Shown here in pieces: positions 8,136-17,157 of a DNA stretch of 33,714 bases. Positions within the stretch are counted from its first letter, which is position 1. Each line of letters opens with the position of its first letter. Source of the DNA: Cereibacter johrii. Lineage in GTDB: Bacteria > Pseudomonadota > Alphaproteobacteria > Rhodobacterales > Rhodobacteraceae. The notes under the pieces are model-generated. The model was given only the letters and a program-made list of their open reading frames with translations. It was not told where the DNA came from and made no database searches. The stretch lies in assembly GCF_001720585.1 (NCBI RefSeq), contig NZ_MABH01000072.1, positions 1 to 33,714 of the forward strand, written 5' to 3'. The position numbers and the translations under genes were made by a program.

Positions 8136-9770
8136 ATGACCCAGGATCCCTCCCGTCCCGCGCCCGGCGCCGGTGACGTGCTTCTCGGCATCGACGTCGG
8201 CACCGGCAGTGCGCGCGCGGGCCTCTTCGACCGCGCGGGCCGGATGCTCGCCTCGGCCAAATGCGACATCGCCATCTGGCGCGCGCCGGGCGCCATGGTC
8301 GAACAGTCGAGCCGCGACATCTGGCAGGCGGTCTGCCGCGCCACCCGCGCGGCTCTGGCCGAGGCGGGGCTGCCGCCCGAGGCGGTGGGCGGCGTGGGGT
8401 TCGATGCCACCTGCTCGCTCGTCGTGGTGGGCGAGGGCGGCGCGCCCCTGCCCGTCGGGCCCTCCGAGGATCCCGAGCGCAACATCATCGTCTGGATGGA
8501 TCACCGCGCCGTGGCGCAGGCCGAGCGGATCAATGCGCAGGGCCACGAGGTGCTGCGCTATGTGGGCGGCCGCATCTCGCCCGAGATGGAGACGCCGAAG
8601 CTTCTGTGGCTGGCCGAGAACCGGCCCGAAATCTTCGCCCGCGCCTGGCAGTTCTTCGACCTGGCGGATTTTCTCGGCTGGCGGGCGACGGGCGATCTGG
8701 CGCGCTCGACCTGCACCGTCACCTGCAAATGGACCTATCTCGCGCATGAGAGCCGCTGGGATGCGGGCTATTTCCGGCAGGTGGGGCTCGGGATGCTGGC
8801 CGACGAGGGCTTCGCGCGGATCGGCGCCCGGGTGGTGGAGCCCGGCACGCCGCTGGGCCGGGGGCTGACGGCCGAGGCGGCGGCGGAGCTCGGCCTCTGC
8901 CCCGGCACGCCGGTGGGCGCGGGGCTGATCGATGCCCATGCCGGCGGCATCGGCACCGTGGGGGCCGAGGGCACGCCCGAGCGCGATCTGGCCTATGTGT
9001 TCGGCACCTCCTCCTGCACCATGACCACCACGCGCGAGCCCGTCTTCGTGCCGGGCGTCTGGGGCCCCTACCGCTCGGCCATGGTGCCCGGCATGTGGCT
9101 GAACGAGGGCGGCCAGTCGGCCGCGGGGGCGGCGATCGAGCAGCTTCTGTCCTTCCACCCCGCCGCGGCCGAGGCCGCGCGCGCCGCGGAAGCTATGGGC
9201 GAGGCGCTGCCCGTCCATCTCGCCCGGCTGGCCACCGAGGGGCTCGCGGACCTCTCGCAGGTGGCGGGCCGCGCCGAGGGGCTGCATGTGGTGCCCGAAT
9301 TCCTCGGCAACCGCGCGCCCTTCGCCGACCCCCATGCAAGGGCGGTGATCGCGGGCCTCGGGATGGAGCGCGACCTGCAGAGCCTCGTTTCGCTCTATGT
9401 GGCGGGGATCTGCGGCATCGCCTACGGGCTGCGCCAGATCCTCGAGGCGCAGGAGCGCGCGGGCGCGCCGGTCGAGCGGATCGCGATCTCGGGCGGTGCG
9501 GGCCAGCTCGACATGGTGCGCCAGTTGCTGGCCGATGCGACGGGCAGGCCCGTGCTGGCGAGCGCCGTGGCGGAGCCCGTGCTGCTGGGCTCGGCCATCC
9601 TCGGCGCGGTGGCGGCCGGGCACGAGCCCGACATGACGGCCGCCATGCAGCGCATGTCGCGCACGGCCGAGCGCTACGAGCCCGCCGGGGGCGCCATCGC
9701 GACGCTGCACGACCGCCGCTATGCGGCCTTCCTGGCCCTGCAGGAAGCGGCCCGGGCCGCGCGAGGCTGA
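8136..9770 (+). CDS. rbtK: D-ribulokinase, FGGY carbohydrate kinase family
   Basis: A 544-residue FGGY-family sugar kinase that phosphorylates D-ribulose to D-ribulose 5-phosphate in the cytoplasm. The N-terminal phosphate-binding segment GIDVGTGSARAGLFD is at 18-32. VGFDATCSLVV at about 87-97 carries the TCSLV motif described for D-ribulokinases of the FGGY/YDR109C type, which separates them from xylulokinases and L-ribulokinases. IIVWMDHRA at 117-125 is a conserved substrate-side segment, and the C-terminal ISGGAGQLDMVRQLLAD is the ATP-binding adenosine motif. AAAGG precedes ATG 8136. It follows ribitol dehydrogenase and ends the operon; a stem-loop lies just downstream. L-ribulose specificity is less likely given the motif. 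Confidence 0.9.
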   Translation: MTQDPSRPAPGAGDVLLGIDVGTGSARAGLFDRAGRMLASAKCDIAIWRAPGAMVEQSSRDIWQAVCRATRAALAEAGLPPEAVGGVGFDATCSLVVVGEGGAPLPVGPSEDPERNIIVWMDHRAVAQAERINAQGHEVLRYVGGRISPEMETPKLLWLAENRPEIFARAWQFFDLADFLGWRATGDLARSTCTVTCKWTYLAHESRWDAGYFRQVGLGMLADEGFARIGARVVEPGTPLGRGLTAEAAAELGLCPGTPVGAGLIDAHAGGIGTVGAEGTPERDLAYVFGTSSCTMTTTREPVFVPGVWGPYRSAMVPGMWLNEGGQSAAGAAIEQLLSFHPAAAEAARAAEAMGEALPVHLARLATEGLADLSQVAGRAEGLHVVPEFLGNRAPFADPHARAVIAGLGMERDLQSLVSLYVAGICGIAYGLRQILEAQERAGAPVERIAISGGAGQLDMVRQLLADATGRPVLASAVAEPVLLGSAILGAVAAGHEPDMTAAMQRMSRTAERYEPAGGAIATLHDRRYAAFLALQEAARAARG

Positions 9771-9798
9771 AGGGCCGGTCGGGGATGGAAGCGGAAGA

Positions 9799-9845
9799 GC
9801 GGGGGCTTCGCGCCCCCGCACCCCCGCGGGATATTTGGGCCAGAA
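9799..9845 (+). terminator. Hairpin and conserved-looking tail at the end of the ribitol operon
   Basis: GCGGGGGC (9799-9806) and GCCCCCGC (9812-9819) form a perfect 8-base-pair stem with loop TTCGC, 28 bases past the kinase stop. Then follows CCCCCGCGGGATATTTGGGC and CAGAATGAAAGC. From memory, closely similar 'GGATATTTGGGCCAGAATGAAA' tails follow GC hairpins at many operon ends in Rhodobacteraceae genomes, so this may be a family-wide terminator or processing element. Only one copy is in this window, so the repeat nature cannot be shown here. Confidence 0.6.
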
Positions 9846-9861
9846 TGAAAGCAGCGGAAGG

Positions 9862-10401
9862 TCAGCCGCCCATCGCCTCGTTGTCGTCGGGCAGCGCGTC
9901 GAGGGGGGCGATGCGGTAGACCACATCCTTGCGCAGCACCGCACCCTCGGCCTGCAGGCGCGAGAAGGCCGGAATCGGGATCAGCCGCAGCCCCCCGCCC
10001 TCCATCGGCAGGCCCGAGCCGAGCAGCCGGTAGATGCCGAGATCGATCAGGTCGAGCCGGAGCGAATCCTGCCCCGGCAGGAACAGCACGAGGCGCAGCT
10101 CGCGCGGGCCTGCGGGGGCGATGGTGATGAGCATCCGGTCGGACGGCGGGACCTGTGGCGCGGTGGAAGCGAGCGTCACCAGCGCCCGGTAGCGCGCCAG
10201 CCCCTGCGCGAGATAGGCCACGAGCGCCTCGGCCACGCGGAGCGCAGGCGGCACCTCGGCCTCGGTCAGCCAGTGGTCGGGGGGCTGCGGCACCGTCGGA
10301 TGCGGCGCGGTTGCCGGTGCGTCGGGGCGCGCCCCGGCACGCCTCCCTTCGGCGGATCGCGGGGTCTGCATCGGCAGACCGGACAGGCCTTCACTCGGCA
10401 T
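9862..10401 (-). CDS. Hypothetical protein, 179 residues
   Basis: I do not recognise this protein. It has 179 residues, no signal peptide and no membrane segment. The first 45 residues are rich in Pro, Arg and Ala and are probably disordered. The rest looks folded: a helical part (PALRVAEALVAYLAQGLARYRALVTLAS), then alternating strands (DRMLITIAPAGPRELRLVLF, DSLRLDLIDLGIYRLLGSG) and a C-terminal segment with VYRIAPLDALPDDNEAM. ATG 10401 is supported by GAGGTG 6 bases upstream; a second Met at residue 11 is an alternative. It converges with the ribitol operon and is divergent from the NADH dehydrogenase gene. Coding is supported by the ribosome site and the plausible amino-acid pattern. Confidence 0.7.
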   Translation of the reverse strand: MPSEGLSGLPMQTPRSAEGRRAGARPDAPATAPHPTVPQPPDHWLTEAEVPPALRVAEALVAYLAQGLARYRALVTLASTAPQVPPSDRMLITIAPAGPRELRLVLFLPGQDSLRLDLIDLGIYRLLGSGLPMEGGGLRLIPIPAFSRLQAEGAVLRKDVVYRIAPLDALPDDNEAMGG

Positions 10402-10718
10402 CGCGGCACCTCGTCAACAAGCGGGGGACAGCCTTTCGTCGGATGTCCCGGGGGGATTATACCCGTCCAACGGCGGAGGCAGGTCCCCGGTGCCGCGCCG
10501 CGGCACGGACATTTTGCCGCGGCCCGCGGCGGGGCGGCGGGACCGGACTGCCTCCCTTTTCCGCTCCGGGCGCGATCTGCGGCAAGAGCCATGCCAGAGG
10601 ACGCGCCCGGGCGGGGCTGCGACGGCATGGACCCTCGCCTCCGCCGCTTCGGGAGGCGCAGTTACTGGCGCGCAAGGACCTGAGGGCTATGCTGGGGCTC
10701 GCAACCGGGAGAATCGTC
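10402..10718. other. Divergent intergenic region upstream of the NADH dehydrogenase gene
   Basis: About 317 bases without a convincing gene. It contains TATACC at 10458-10463, the most AT-rich hexamer here, with no good -35 at the expected spacing. A perfect 17-base palindrome, GTGCCGCGCCGCGGCAC, lies at 10490-10506. The stretch must hold the promoters of both divergent genes. In-frame codons upstream of the dehydrogenase run through it but encode Arg/Pro-rich, non-conserved-looking sequence, so they are excluded from the gene. Confidence 0.5.
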
Positions 10719-12380
10719 GTGACGTCACGGATCGTGGTCTTGGGCGGGGGCTTCGGGGGCATGTATGCCGCCCGCGCCCTCAAGCGCCGGCTCGGCAGTG
10801 CCGCCGAGATCGAGCTCGTCAATGCCGAGAACTATTTCGTCTTCCAGCCCCTTTTGCCCGAAGTGGGCGCGGGCTCGATCACGCCCGCCCATGCGGTCTC
10901 GCCGCTGCGCTTCCTGCTGCGCGACGTCTTCGTGCGCAAGGCCACCGTCGACAGCGTCGACTTCGAGCGCCGTCTGGTGACGGTCTTTCAGGGCGTCCAG
11001 CGCCGCCCGACCGAGATCGGCTACGATCATCTGGTGATCGCGCTCGGACAGGCGGCCGATCTGTCGAAGATGCCGGGGCTCGAGGAACATGCGCTCACCA
11101 TGCGCACGCTCGAGGATGCGCGGCGGCTGCGCGCCCATGTGATCGGCCAGCTCGAACATGCGCAGATCACCCGCCTGCCCGAGGTCAAGCGCGGCGCCCT
11201 GACCTTCTGCGTGGTGGGCGGCGGCTTCTCGGGGATCGAGACCGCGGGCGAGATGAAGGATCTGATCGACCGCTCGCTGAAGTTCTATCCCGACATCGAC
11301 CCGTCCGAGGTGCGGATGATCGTCGTGGAGTTCGCCGACCGGATCCTGGGCGAGATGTCTCGGGGCCTGGCCGATTATGCGACGCGGACGCTGAGCGAGC
11401 GCGGGATCGAGGTCAAGCTCGGCACCGGCGTGGCAAGCGCGACGGGGACGCAGCTCGTGACCACCACGGGCGAGGTCATCGACACGCGCACCATCGTGGC
11501 CACCATCGGCAATGCCCCCTCGCCCGTCGTCCGCCGGATGGGGCTGCCGTCCGAGCGGGGGCGGATCTCGGTCGACCGCACGCTGGCGGTGAAGGGGCGC
11601 CGCGACGTCTGGGCGCTGGGGGACTGCGCGCTGATCGCGCTGAAGGACGCGCCGCAGGGGCCGCGCGACTATGCGCCGCCCACCGCGCAGTTCGCCGTGC
11701 GAGAGGCCGAGCAACTGGCCGAGAACATCGCCTCCACCATCATGGGCGGCACGCCGCAGCCGTTCGACTATCGCTCGAAGGGGGCCCTCGCCTCGCTGGG
11801 CGCGCGCAAGGGCGTGGCGCAGGTCTTCGGCCTCGAGCTGAAGGGCTTTCCGGCCTGGCTCCTGTGGCGCTTCTACTATCTGGCCTTCCTGCCCGGCCTC
11901 ACCACACGGATCTTCGTGCTTCTGAACTGGTTCATGGACGGGATCAGCCCGCGCAGTGTCGTGCAGCTGCACACGCGCAGCGTGCCGCCCACCCGCTATG
12001 TCCGCTACCGCGCGGGCGACGTGATCTATGAGGCGGGCAACCGCTCGGACGGATTCTATACCGTGGTCACCGGCGCGGTGGAGATGACGCGGACCGACCC
12101 CGAAACCGGCCTGCCGCAGATCCGCACCATCGGGCCGGGCGGCCATTTCGGCGAGCGGCTGATCCTCGGGGCCACGCGGCGGCACACCAGCGTGCGCGCG
12201 GCCGAAGACACGAAGGTGCTGGTGATGGACCGCGAGGAGTTCCTGAAGCTCGCCGACAGTTTCCAGGCCTTCCGGGACTATTTCGCCCCCTACATGGCCC
12301 GTCATGGAATGGAATGGCCGCCTCTGGGCGAGACGGAGGGTCAGGCGGCCCCGACGCCGGTGCCGGTGGAGAAGGGCTGA
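10719..12380 (+). CDS. ndh: Type II NADH dehydrogenase with C-terminal cyclic-nucleotide-binding-like domain
   Basis: A protein of about 553 residues. Residues 1-410 are a type II NADH:quinone oxidoreductase: FAD-binding IVVLGGGFGGMYAAR at 5-19, AENYFVFQPLLPEV, a second dinucleotide motif FCVVGGGFSGIETAGEM for NADH, and DVWALGDCALI near the end of the FAD domain, then a hydrophobic membrane-association segment (WLLWRFYYLAFLPGL). Residues about 425-540 form a cNMP-binding-like beta barrel: RAGDVIYEAGNRSDGFYTVV, VTGAVEM, GGHFGERLILG and VLVMDREEFLKLA. The phosphate-binding cassette is non-canonical: FGE is kept, but RRHTSVRA replaces the usual PRTA. GTG 10719 has GGGAG 7 bases upstream; ATG 10689 is an alternative start. 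Role: quinone reduction, perhaps ligand-tuned. The fusion is seen directly; regulation is inferred. Confidence 0.85.
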   Translation: MTSRIVVLGGGFGGMYAARALKRRLGSAAEIELVNAENYFVFQPLLPEVGAGSITPAHAVSPLRFLLRDVFVRKATVDSVDFERRLVTVFQGVQRRPTEIGYDHLVIALGQAADLSKMPGLEEHALTMRTLEDARRLRAHVIGQLEHAQITRLPEVKRGALTFCVVGGGFSGIETAGEMKDLIDRSLKFYPDIDPSEVRMIVVEFADRILGEMSRGLADYATRTLSERGIEVKLGTGVASATGTQLVTTTGEVIDTRTIVATIGNAPSPVVRRMGLPSERGRISVDRTLAVKGRRDVWALGDCALIALKDAPQGPRDYAPPTAQFAVREAEQLAENIASTIMGGTPQPFDYRSKGALASLGARKGVAQVFGLELKGFPAWLLWRFYYLAFLPGLTTRIFVLLNWFMDGISPRSVVQLHTRSVPPTRYVRYRAGDVIYEAGNRSDGFYTVVTGAVEMTRTDPETGLPQIRTIGPGGHFGERLILGATRRHTSVRAAEDTKVLVMDREEFLKLADSFQAFRDYFAPYMARHGMEWPPLGETEGQAAPTPVPVEKG

Positions 12381-12407
12381 CCGGCCGCCCCGCAGGGGAC
12401 GGCCGGT
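12380..12407. terminator. Bidirectional stem-loop between convergent ndh and chemoreceptor genes
   Basis: ACCGGCCG (12380-12387) pairs with CGGCCGGT (12400-12407); inside, CCC (12389-12391) and GGG (12395-12397) extend the stem around a GCA loop. It fills the 34-base gap between two convergent genes and would serve both strands. No T-tract is visible, as is common in such GC-rich genomes. Confidence 0.6.
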
Positions 12408-12414
12408 CGCGGGA

Positions 12415-14076
12415 TCAGCGGCCCTGACGCTGGAAGGCCCGGTCGAGATCGTCGTCCGACCCGTCGAGGCTGAAGCTGAAGCCGCCCGGCGTGACCTTCG
12501 AGGGGCTCGGAGCCACCGCAGCGGCAGGGGTCTTCCGCCCGCCCTCGACGATGCGGAGCTGCGGCGCCGCAGGGGCCGGGGCGGCGTCGGCGAGGCGGAA
12601 GAAGGACACGGTCGCCTCGAGCTGCTCCGCCTGACCCGACAGTTCGTTGGCGCCGCCGGCCAGCTGCTGGGAGGCCGAGCTGTTCTGCTGGGTCACCTTG
12701 TCGAGCTGCTGGATCGCCGTCGCCACCTGCTGCGCCCCGGCCGCCAGTTCCCGCGAGGCCACCGAGATGTCGGTCACGAGCCGCGACGTGTGCTCGATGT
12801 CGGGCACGAGCTGGCTCAGCATCTCGCCTGCGCCGGTCGCCGCCCGGACGGTGCCCGCCGAAAGCTGCGAGATCTCGGCTGCCGCGGCCTGGCTGCGTTC
12901 GGCGAGCTTGCGCACTTCGGAGGCCACGACGGCGAAGCCCCGCCCATGCTCGCCCGCCCGCGCCGCCTCGACGGCCGCATTGAGGGCCAGAAGGTCCGTC
13001 TGGCGCGCGATCTCCTGCACCATCAGGATCTTGTCGGCGATCGACCGCATGGCGCCCACCGCCTCTTCCACGGCAGCCCCCGAGGCGCGCGCGTCTTCTG
13101 CCGCCTTCGAGGCGATGCGTTCGGTCTGCATCGCATTGTCGGCGGCCTGCTTGATGTTCGCGGCCATCTGCTCGACCGAGGCCGAGGCTTCTTCCGTGGC
13201 CGAGGCCTGCTCGGTCGCACCCTGGCTCAGCTGCTCCGACGTGGCCGCCATCTCGCCGCTGCCCGTGGAGACCTGACGGGCCACCGTCGAGACGCCGCCC
13301 ACCACCTCGCGCAGCTTTTCCACCATGAGGTTGTTCGACTTGAGAAGATCGGAAATCTCGTCGCGGCCGTGGGCATCCGCCTGGGCGCTCAGGTCGCCGG
13401 CCGCCACGCGCTTCGACAGATCGAGCGCCCGGCGCAGGCCGCTGGCGATGTTCATGGTGATCCAGACGGCAGCCGCAATCCCCACCACGCCCGCAAGCGC
13501 CAGCAGGCCGATCAGCATTTTCTTCGCCTGCGCCATGTAGCTCTGGACCTCCCGCTCGGCCGCTGCAAGCGTCTCAAGCTGCCGGGCGACGAAGGCGGCG
13601 GCCAGTTCCTCGCGCTTCTTCTGGGTCGCCAGATAGTCGCGGTCGAGCAGGAGGTTCGACGCGCCCTCCAGATCGTTCTTCTTCGAGAATTCGATCGCCT
13701 TGTTGTTGATCTCGGAGATGCCCTTTCGGAGCGCCGTGTATTCGTCGAGCAGGGCGCGGTTCTCGGGGCTCAGGGTCGCCGCCTCGAGCGCCTCCATGGC
13801 GGCCTTCTGCTGCGCCCGCGCCTCGGCCATCTCGTCCTCGAGCCGGCGCATGGCCTCTTCCTCGCGGGTGATGAGATGCTCGCGGATCGCAGCCTTCAGC
13901 CGAAGCTGCGCGGAGTTCAGCTCCTGAACCCTGATCGTGTTCTGAACCTGGCTCTCCATCATTTCGGCGAGCTGCGCGTCGATGTGGTTGAAATCCCGCA
14001 CCGCCACCGTGCCGGCGATGCCGGAGAGAAGAAAGACCGCAAGGAACGTCGCGGCGAGCTTGAGCTTGATCGTCAT
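12415..14076 (-). CDS. Methyl-accepting chemotaxis protein (transmembrane chemoreceptor)
   Basis: A 553-residue chemoreceptor. TM1 is at about 7-27, a helical periplasmic four-helix-bundle-like sensor at 28-185 (rich in Glu, Ala and Lys), TM2 at 187-209, HAMP at about 210-262 and the signalling domain at about 270-500. The hairpin tip that binds CheA/CheW is intact at about 355-395: [20 protein letters not shown], then [32 protein letters not shown] at about 293-304 is a candidate methylation helix. The C-terminus ends in a charged [11 protein letters not shown] tail and lacks an NWETF-type CheR tether. ATG 14076 has AGAGG about 7 bases upstream. No che genes are nearby, so it would report to remote CheA/CheW. 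The ligand is unknown. Confidence 0.93.
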   Translation of the reverse strand: MTIKLKLAATFLAVFLLSGIAGTVAVRDFNHIDAQLAEMMESQVQNTIRVQELNSAQLRLKAAIREHLITREEEAMRRLEDEMAEARAQQKAAMEALEAATLSPENRALLDEYTALRKGISEINNKAIEFSKKNDLEGASNLLLDRDYLATQKKREELAAAFVARQLETLAAAEREVQSYMAQAKKMLIGLLALAGVVGIAAAVWITMNIASGLRRALDLSKRVAAGDLSAQADAHGRDEISDLLKSNNLMVEKLREVVGGVSTVARQVSTGSGEMAATSEQLSQGATEQASATEEASASVEQMAANIKQAADNAMQTERIASKAAEDARASGAAVEEAVGAMRSIADKILMVQEIARQTDLLALNAAVEAARAGEHGRGFAVVASEVRKLAERSQAAAAEISQLSAGTVRAATGAGEMLSQLVPDIEHTSRLVTDISVASRELAAGAQQVATAIQQLDKVTQQNSSASQQLAGGANELSGQAEQLEATVSFFRLADAAPAPAAPQLRIVEGGRKTPAAAVAPSPSKVTPGGFSFSLDGSDDDLDRAFQRQGR

Positions 14077-14328
14077 GATGGGCCTCTATCCTCGTAATGA
14101 ACCTGCATCCGAGATGCGCTCAAAGGGCCCTTCAGGTCGAGCGCTCCACCGGTATGGATGGGACGATCTGGCGGAGGCGCTTCCGCCCTGCGGTCGGGGC
14201 GCCGCATCAACAAGACGGCCGGACCCCTCCGAAAGAGAGGCATGACCGGGACCGATCACGCGTCCGCGCGGCGCAAGCCCCGCGACCGGCCGCCCTGGCG
14301 ATCCAGACCGATTTCAGGCGGAAAAGCC

Positions 14329-14775
14329 TTAACGAATCGCCATCGGAGGCGCTTTCGGTGGCCTCGTGCTCTCCAGATCCTCGGGGGAGAGCGCGCCCAC
14401 GTCCGGCGGACCCTCGCTCGGGTCGGGGTGCGGCACGGCCGCGGGCACGCCGCCGCGGCCCTCCGCCCGGTCGCGGTGCAGCGCCGCGCGGCCCAGCATC
14501 ATCAGCGTCACCGGCGTGGTGATCATCACGAAGGCGCCGATCACCAGCTCGTGCAGCACCGGGCGCCCCTGCATCCAGCTGAAGAGCAGGATCGCGGCCA
14601 GGATGATCCCGGCGGCGCCCCAGCTCGTGCCGAGGGTGGGCGCGTGGAGCCGATCGTAGAAGCTGCGCAGCTGCACGAGTCCGACCGTGCCGAGCAGCGT
14701 CAGCGTGCTGCCGAGGACGAGAAACAGCGCGATCGGAAGGGCAAGCCAGAGCGGGACCGTCTCGAGATGCGTCAT
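14329..14775 (-). CDS. phaG: Monovalent cation/H+ antiporter subunit G
   Basis: A 148-residue membrane protein, last subunit of the Pha/Mrp cation/proton antiporter. Three hydrophobic segments are seen: [39 protein letters not shown] and [18 protein letters not shown]. The PhaG/MnhG signature [18 protein letters not shown] is at about 36-53. The C-terminal 45 residues ([20 protein letters not shown] onward) are a polar extension beyond the usual length of about 110. ATG 14775 overlaps the phaF stop by 4 bases. It ends a six-gene operon; the chemoreceptor gene 252 bases downstream on the same strand has its own ribosome site. Confidence 0.92.
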   Translation of the reverse strand: MTHLETVPLWLALPIALFLVLGSTLTLLGTVGLVQLRSFYDRLHAPTLGTSWGAAGIILAAILLFSWMQGRPVLHELVIGAFVMITTPVTLMMLGRAALHRDRAEGRGGVPAAVPHPDPSEGPPDVGALSPEDLESTRPPKAPPMAIR

Positions 14776-15053
14776 TCGATGATCTCTCCCCGGATGAGGA
14801 ACTTCGCGAGCGAGACGGTCGCCACGAAGCCCAGCACGCCGATCACCAGCGACACTTCGAAGAAGAAGGTCGTCCCGAGCCGCATTCCCGCCACCACGAA
14901 CAGGAGCATCGCGGTCACATAGAGCGTGTCGAGCGCCAGCACCCTGTCCTGCGCGCGCGGCCCGCGCAGCAGGCGCCAGCAGGCGAGACAGCCGGCAAGG
15001 GCCAGCGCGAACTGCGCATAGGTCAGGGCGGCCGAAAGGATCGTGGCACTCAT
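14772..15053 (-). CDS. phaF: Monovalent cation/H+ antiporter subunit F
   Basis: A 93-residue, three-helix membrane subunit of the Pha/Mrp antiporter, the usual length for PhaF/Mrp[21 protein letters not shown] at about 28-47 is the family signature between helices 1 and 2, and [20 protein letters not shown] forms helix 3. The start is ATG 15053, whose ATGA overlaps the phaE stop; longer in-frame reading upstream is Arg/Pro/Ala-rich sequence opposite the real phaE frame and is rejected. The stop overlaps phaG by 4 bases. Confidence 0.92.
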   Translation of the reverse strand: MSATILSAALTYAQFALALAGCLACWRLLRGPRAQDRVLALDTLYVTAMLLFVVAGMRLGTTFFFEVSLVIGVLGFVATVSLAKFLIRGEIIE

Positions 15054-15538
15054 TCGAAGATCTCCAGCAGCAGGGCCTCGTAGCGGTCGCGGATCAGCCG
15101 GATCCATTCCTCCTCGTCGACCATGTCGAAGACATGGATGAGAAGCACCCCCGTCTCGGCATCGTGCTCGAGCCAGGCGGTGCCGGGCGTCGCCGTCAGG
15201 ATGATCGCGAGCAGCGCGAGCGCGGGCTGCGAGCGCAGCGTGAGCGGGATCTGCAGGAAGTCCGACCGGCGCGCGCCGTGGCGGCCGCCGTTCAGGATGA
15301 GGAGCGCCACCGCCGCATTCGAGCGGACGATGTCGAGGCTCACGATCCCCACGAGGCGGAAGACCGACCCCCAGCGCCGGATCTGCGGTTGCGCGGGCTG
15401 AAGCGCGGCCATCGCCTTCCCCGCGATCAGCGCGATGCCGCTGCCGAGGATCAGGTGGCCCAGCGAGAAGCGCGTGAGCAGGAGCCACATCAGAAGAAGC
15501 GACAGCGACAGGAGCGGATAGGGCACGAGACGGCTCAT
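15050..15538 (-). CDS. phaE: Monovalent cation/H+ antiporter subunit E
   Basis: A 162-residue subunit of the Pha/Mrp antiporter. Two N-terminal hydrophobic segments ([26 protein letters not shown]) precede a cytoplasmic domain. The family signature [10 protein letters not shown], followed by the short hydrophobic VLLIHVFD, is present at about 117-139, as is [14 protein letters not shown] in the middle. The length is typical of PhaE/MnhE. It starts at ATG 15538, overlapping phaD by 4 bases, and its stop overlaps phaF. Subunit E helps assemble the complex in the inner membrane; it does not carry ions alone. Confidence 0.92.
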   Translation of the reverse strand: MSRLVPYPLLSLSLLLMWLLLTRFSLGHLILGSGIALIAGKAMAALQPAQPQIRRWGSVFRLVGIVSLDIVRSNAAVALLILNGGRHGARRSDFLQIPLTLRSQPALALLAIILTATPGTAWLEHDAETGVLLIHVFDMVDEEEWIRLIRDRYEALLLEIFE

Positions 15539-17157
15539 GGGGCGGCGCTCCCCTCGGTGACGCGCGGGGCGGCGAAGACGCCGTCCGCATAGATGGCGGG
15601 CTCGTGCAGCGCACGCGCGGTGGCCTGCATGTAGCGCAGCGTATCCTCGGCCCGGACGGTCAGCGTAACGAGGAGCGCGATCAGCCCCAGCACCGGCGCG
15701 ATCTCGAGCGCGAGCACCTTCGGCACCGAGCCGTCGGTGGCCCAGAAGGTCTGGATGCCGATCCGCACGAGGCCGATCAGCGTGGCGAACCCCGCAAGGA
15801 ACAGGAGCGACAGGAAGGCCCAGCCGAGCAGCGGATCGAAGCCCGGCGCGGCCAGGAGGGGGGCCAGCATCGCGATCTTGCCGATGAAGCCCGACAGCGG
15901 CGGCAGGCCCGCCAGCGCGAGGACACAGGCGCCGAAGCTCAGCCCCAGCACGGTCAGCGTGCCCGGGATGGCGAGACCCACCTCGGGCTCGTCCTCCTCG
16001 GCCTCATCGAGCCCGTAGGCGTCGGCGGTCAGGGCCAGCATGGCGGCGATGCCCCCCTCCTCGCGGCTCATCGGCTCGATGAGCAGGAAGAGCGCGCCGG
16101 TGGCGAGGGTCGAGCTGACGAGATAATAGAGCGCGCCGCCCAGCATCTCCGGACCGCCGCCCGCGAGCGCGAAGCCCACGACCCCGAGCACGGTGCCCGA
16201 CGAGATCAGCACCATATTGGCCGTCATCCGTCCGAGTCCCTGCGAGGCCAGCACGCCCAGAAGGCCGAAGGCGACGGTGGCCATGCCGCCCGCGATCAGC
16301 ACGCCCGATCCGAAGCCCGCGGAGGCGGCGGCCGCCGGGCCGAAGAGCAGCATCGAGACCCGCAGGATGACATAGACGCCCACCTTGGTCATGATGGCGA
16401 ACATGGCCGCAACGGGCGCCGCGCCCGCCATGTAGGCCGTGGGCAGCCAGAAGGAGAGCGGCCAGATCCCCGCCTTCACGAGAAAGGCGATCCCGAGAAG
16501 CGCCGCGCCGGTATGCAGGATCGGCAGGTCGGCCTCGGCCAGCGTCGGCACGATCCGCGCCAGATGCGCCATGTTGAGCGTGCCGGTCACGCCGTAGATC
16601 AGGCTGACCCCGATCAGGAACAGCAGCGAGGCCGCGAGGTTGATCGCGATGTAATGCAGCCCCGCCCGGATGCGCAGCTGCCCCGACCCGTGCAGGAGGA
16701 GCCCGTAGGAAGCCGCGAGCAGCACCTCGAAGAAGACGAAGAGGTTGAAGAGATCGCCGGTGAGGAAGGCCCCGTTCAGCCCCATCAGCAGGAACTGGAA
16801 CAGCGAATGGAAGTGCTTGCCCTGCCGGTGCCAGCCCGCCGAGGCATAGAGCACCGTGGGAATAGCCAGCAGCGCCGTCAGAAGCAGCATCAGCGCCGAG
16901 AGCCGGTCGATCACCAGCGCGATGCCGAAGGGCACCGCCCAGTCTCCGAGCAGATAGAAGCCGATGTCGTTGCCGCCCGAGGCCGCATTGCCCTTCGACC
17001 CCACCAGAAGCTCTGCCGCGACCAGAAGAAGCGCCACCGTCGATCCGACCGAGATCGCGACCTTCGCCTTCCGCTGCCGGTCGTCGTAGAGCAGCATCAG
17101 CGCCCCCGCGACGAACGGAATGAGGATCGGGGCGACGATGAGATGGTGCGCGCTCAT
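15535..17157 (-). CDS. phaD: Monovalent cation/H+ antiporter subunit D (NuoN-like)
   Basis: A 540-residue polytopic membrane protein of the proton-antiporter (NuoL/M/N-like) family with about 14 hydrophobic segments. Conserved features include [27 protein letters not shown] (helix with the key glutamate in FFE), [29 protein letters not shown] (lysine and proline-rich helix) and [17 protein letters not shown]. It is one of the two ion-translocating subunits of Pha/Mrp, the other being PhaA. ATG 17157 overlaps phaC and the stop overlaps phaE, each by 4 bases. A loop near 380-395 is unusually acidic ([11 protein letters not shown]). Confidence 0.94.
   Translation of the reverse strand: MSAHHLIVAPILIPFVAGALMLLYDDRQRKAKVAISVGSTVALLLVAAELLVGSKGNAASGGNDIGFYLLGDWAVPFGIALVIDRLSALMLLLTALLAIPTVLYASAGWHRQGKHFHSLFQFLLMGLNGAFLTGDLFNLFVFFEVLLAASYGLLLHGSGQLRIRAGLHYIAINLAASLLFLIGVSLIYGVTGTLNMAHLARIVPTLAEADLPILHTGAALLGIAFLVKAGIWPLSFWLPTAYMAGAAPVAAMFAIMTKVGVYVILRVSMLLFGPAAAASAGFGSGVLIAGGMATVAFGLLGVLASQGLGRMTANMVLISSGTVLGVVGFALAGGGPEMLGGALYYLVSSTLATGALFLLIEPMSREEGGIAAMLALTADAYGLDEAEEDEPEVGLAIPGTLTVLGLSFGACVLALAGLPPLSGFIGKIAMLAPLLAAPGFDPLLGWAFLSLLFLAGFATLIGLVRIGIQTFWATDGSVPKVLALEIAPVLGLIALLVTLTVRAEDTLRYMQATARALHEPAIYADGVFAAPRVTEGSAAP

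Noticed and set aside
6047-8488. An 813-codon open frame on the - strand
   Set aside because: It covers the permease, ribitol dehydrogenase and kinase genes in antisense and shows no domain pattern.
14300-14345. A possible flagellar sigma-28 promoter upstream of the chemoreceptor gene
   Set aside because: TTAAGG and AATCGG elements do not match the expected sequence or spacing, and the site overlaps the phaG 3' end.
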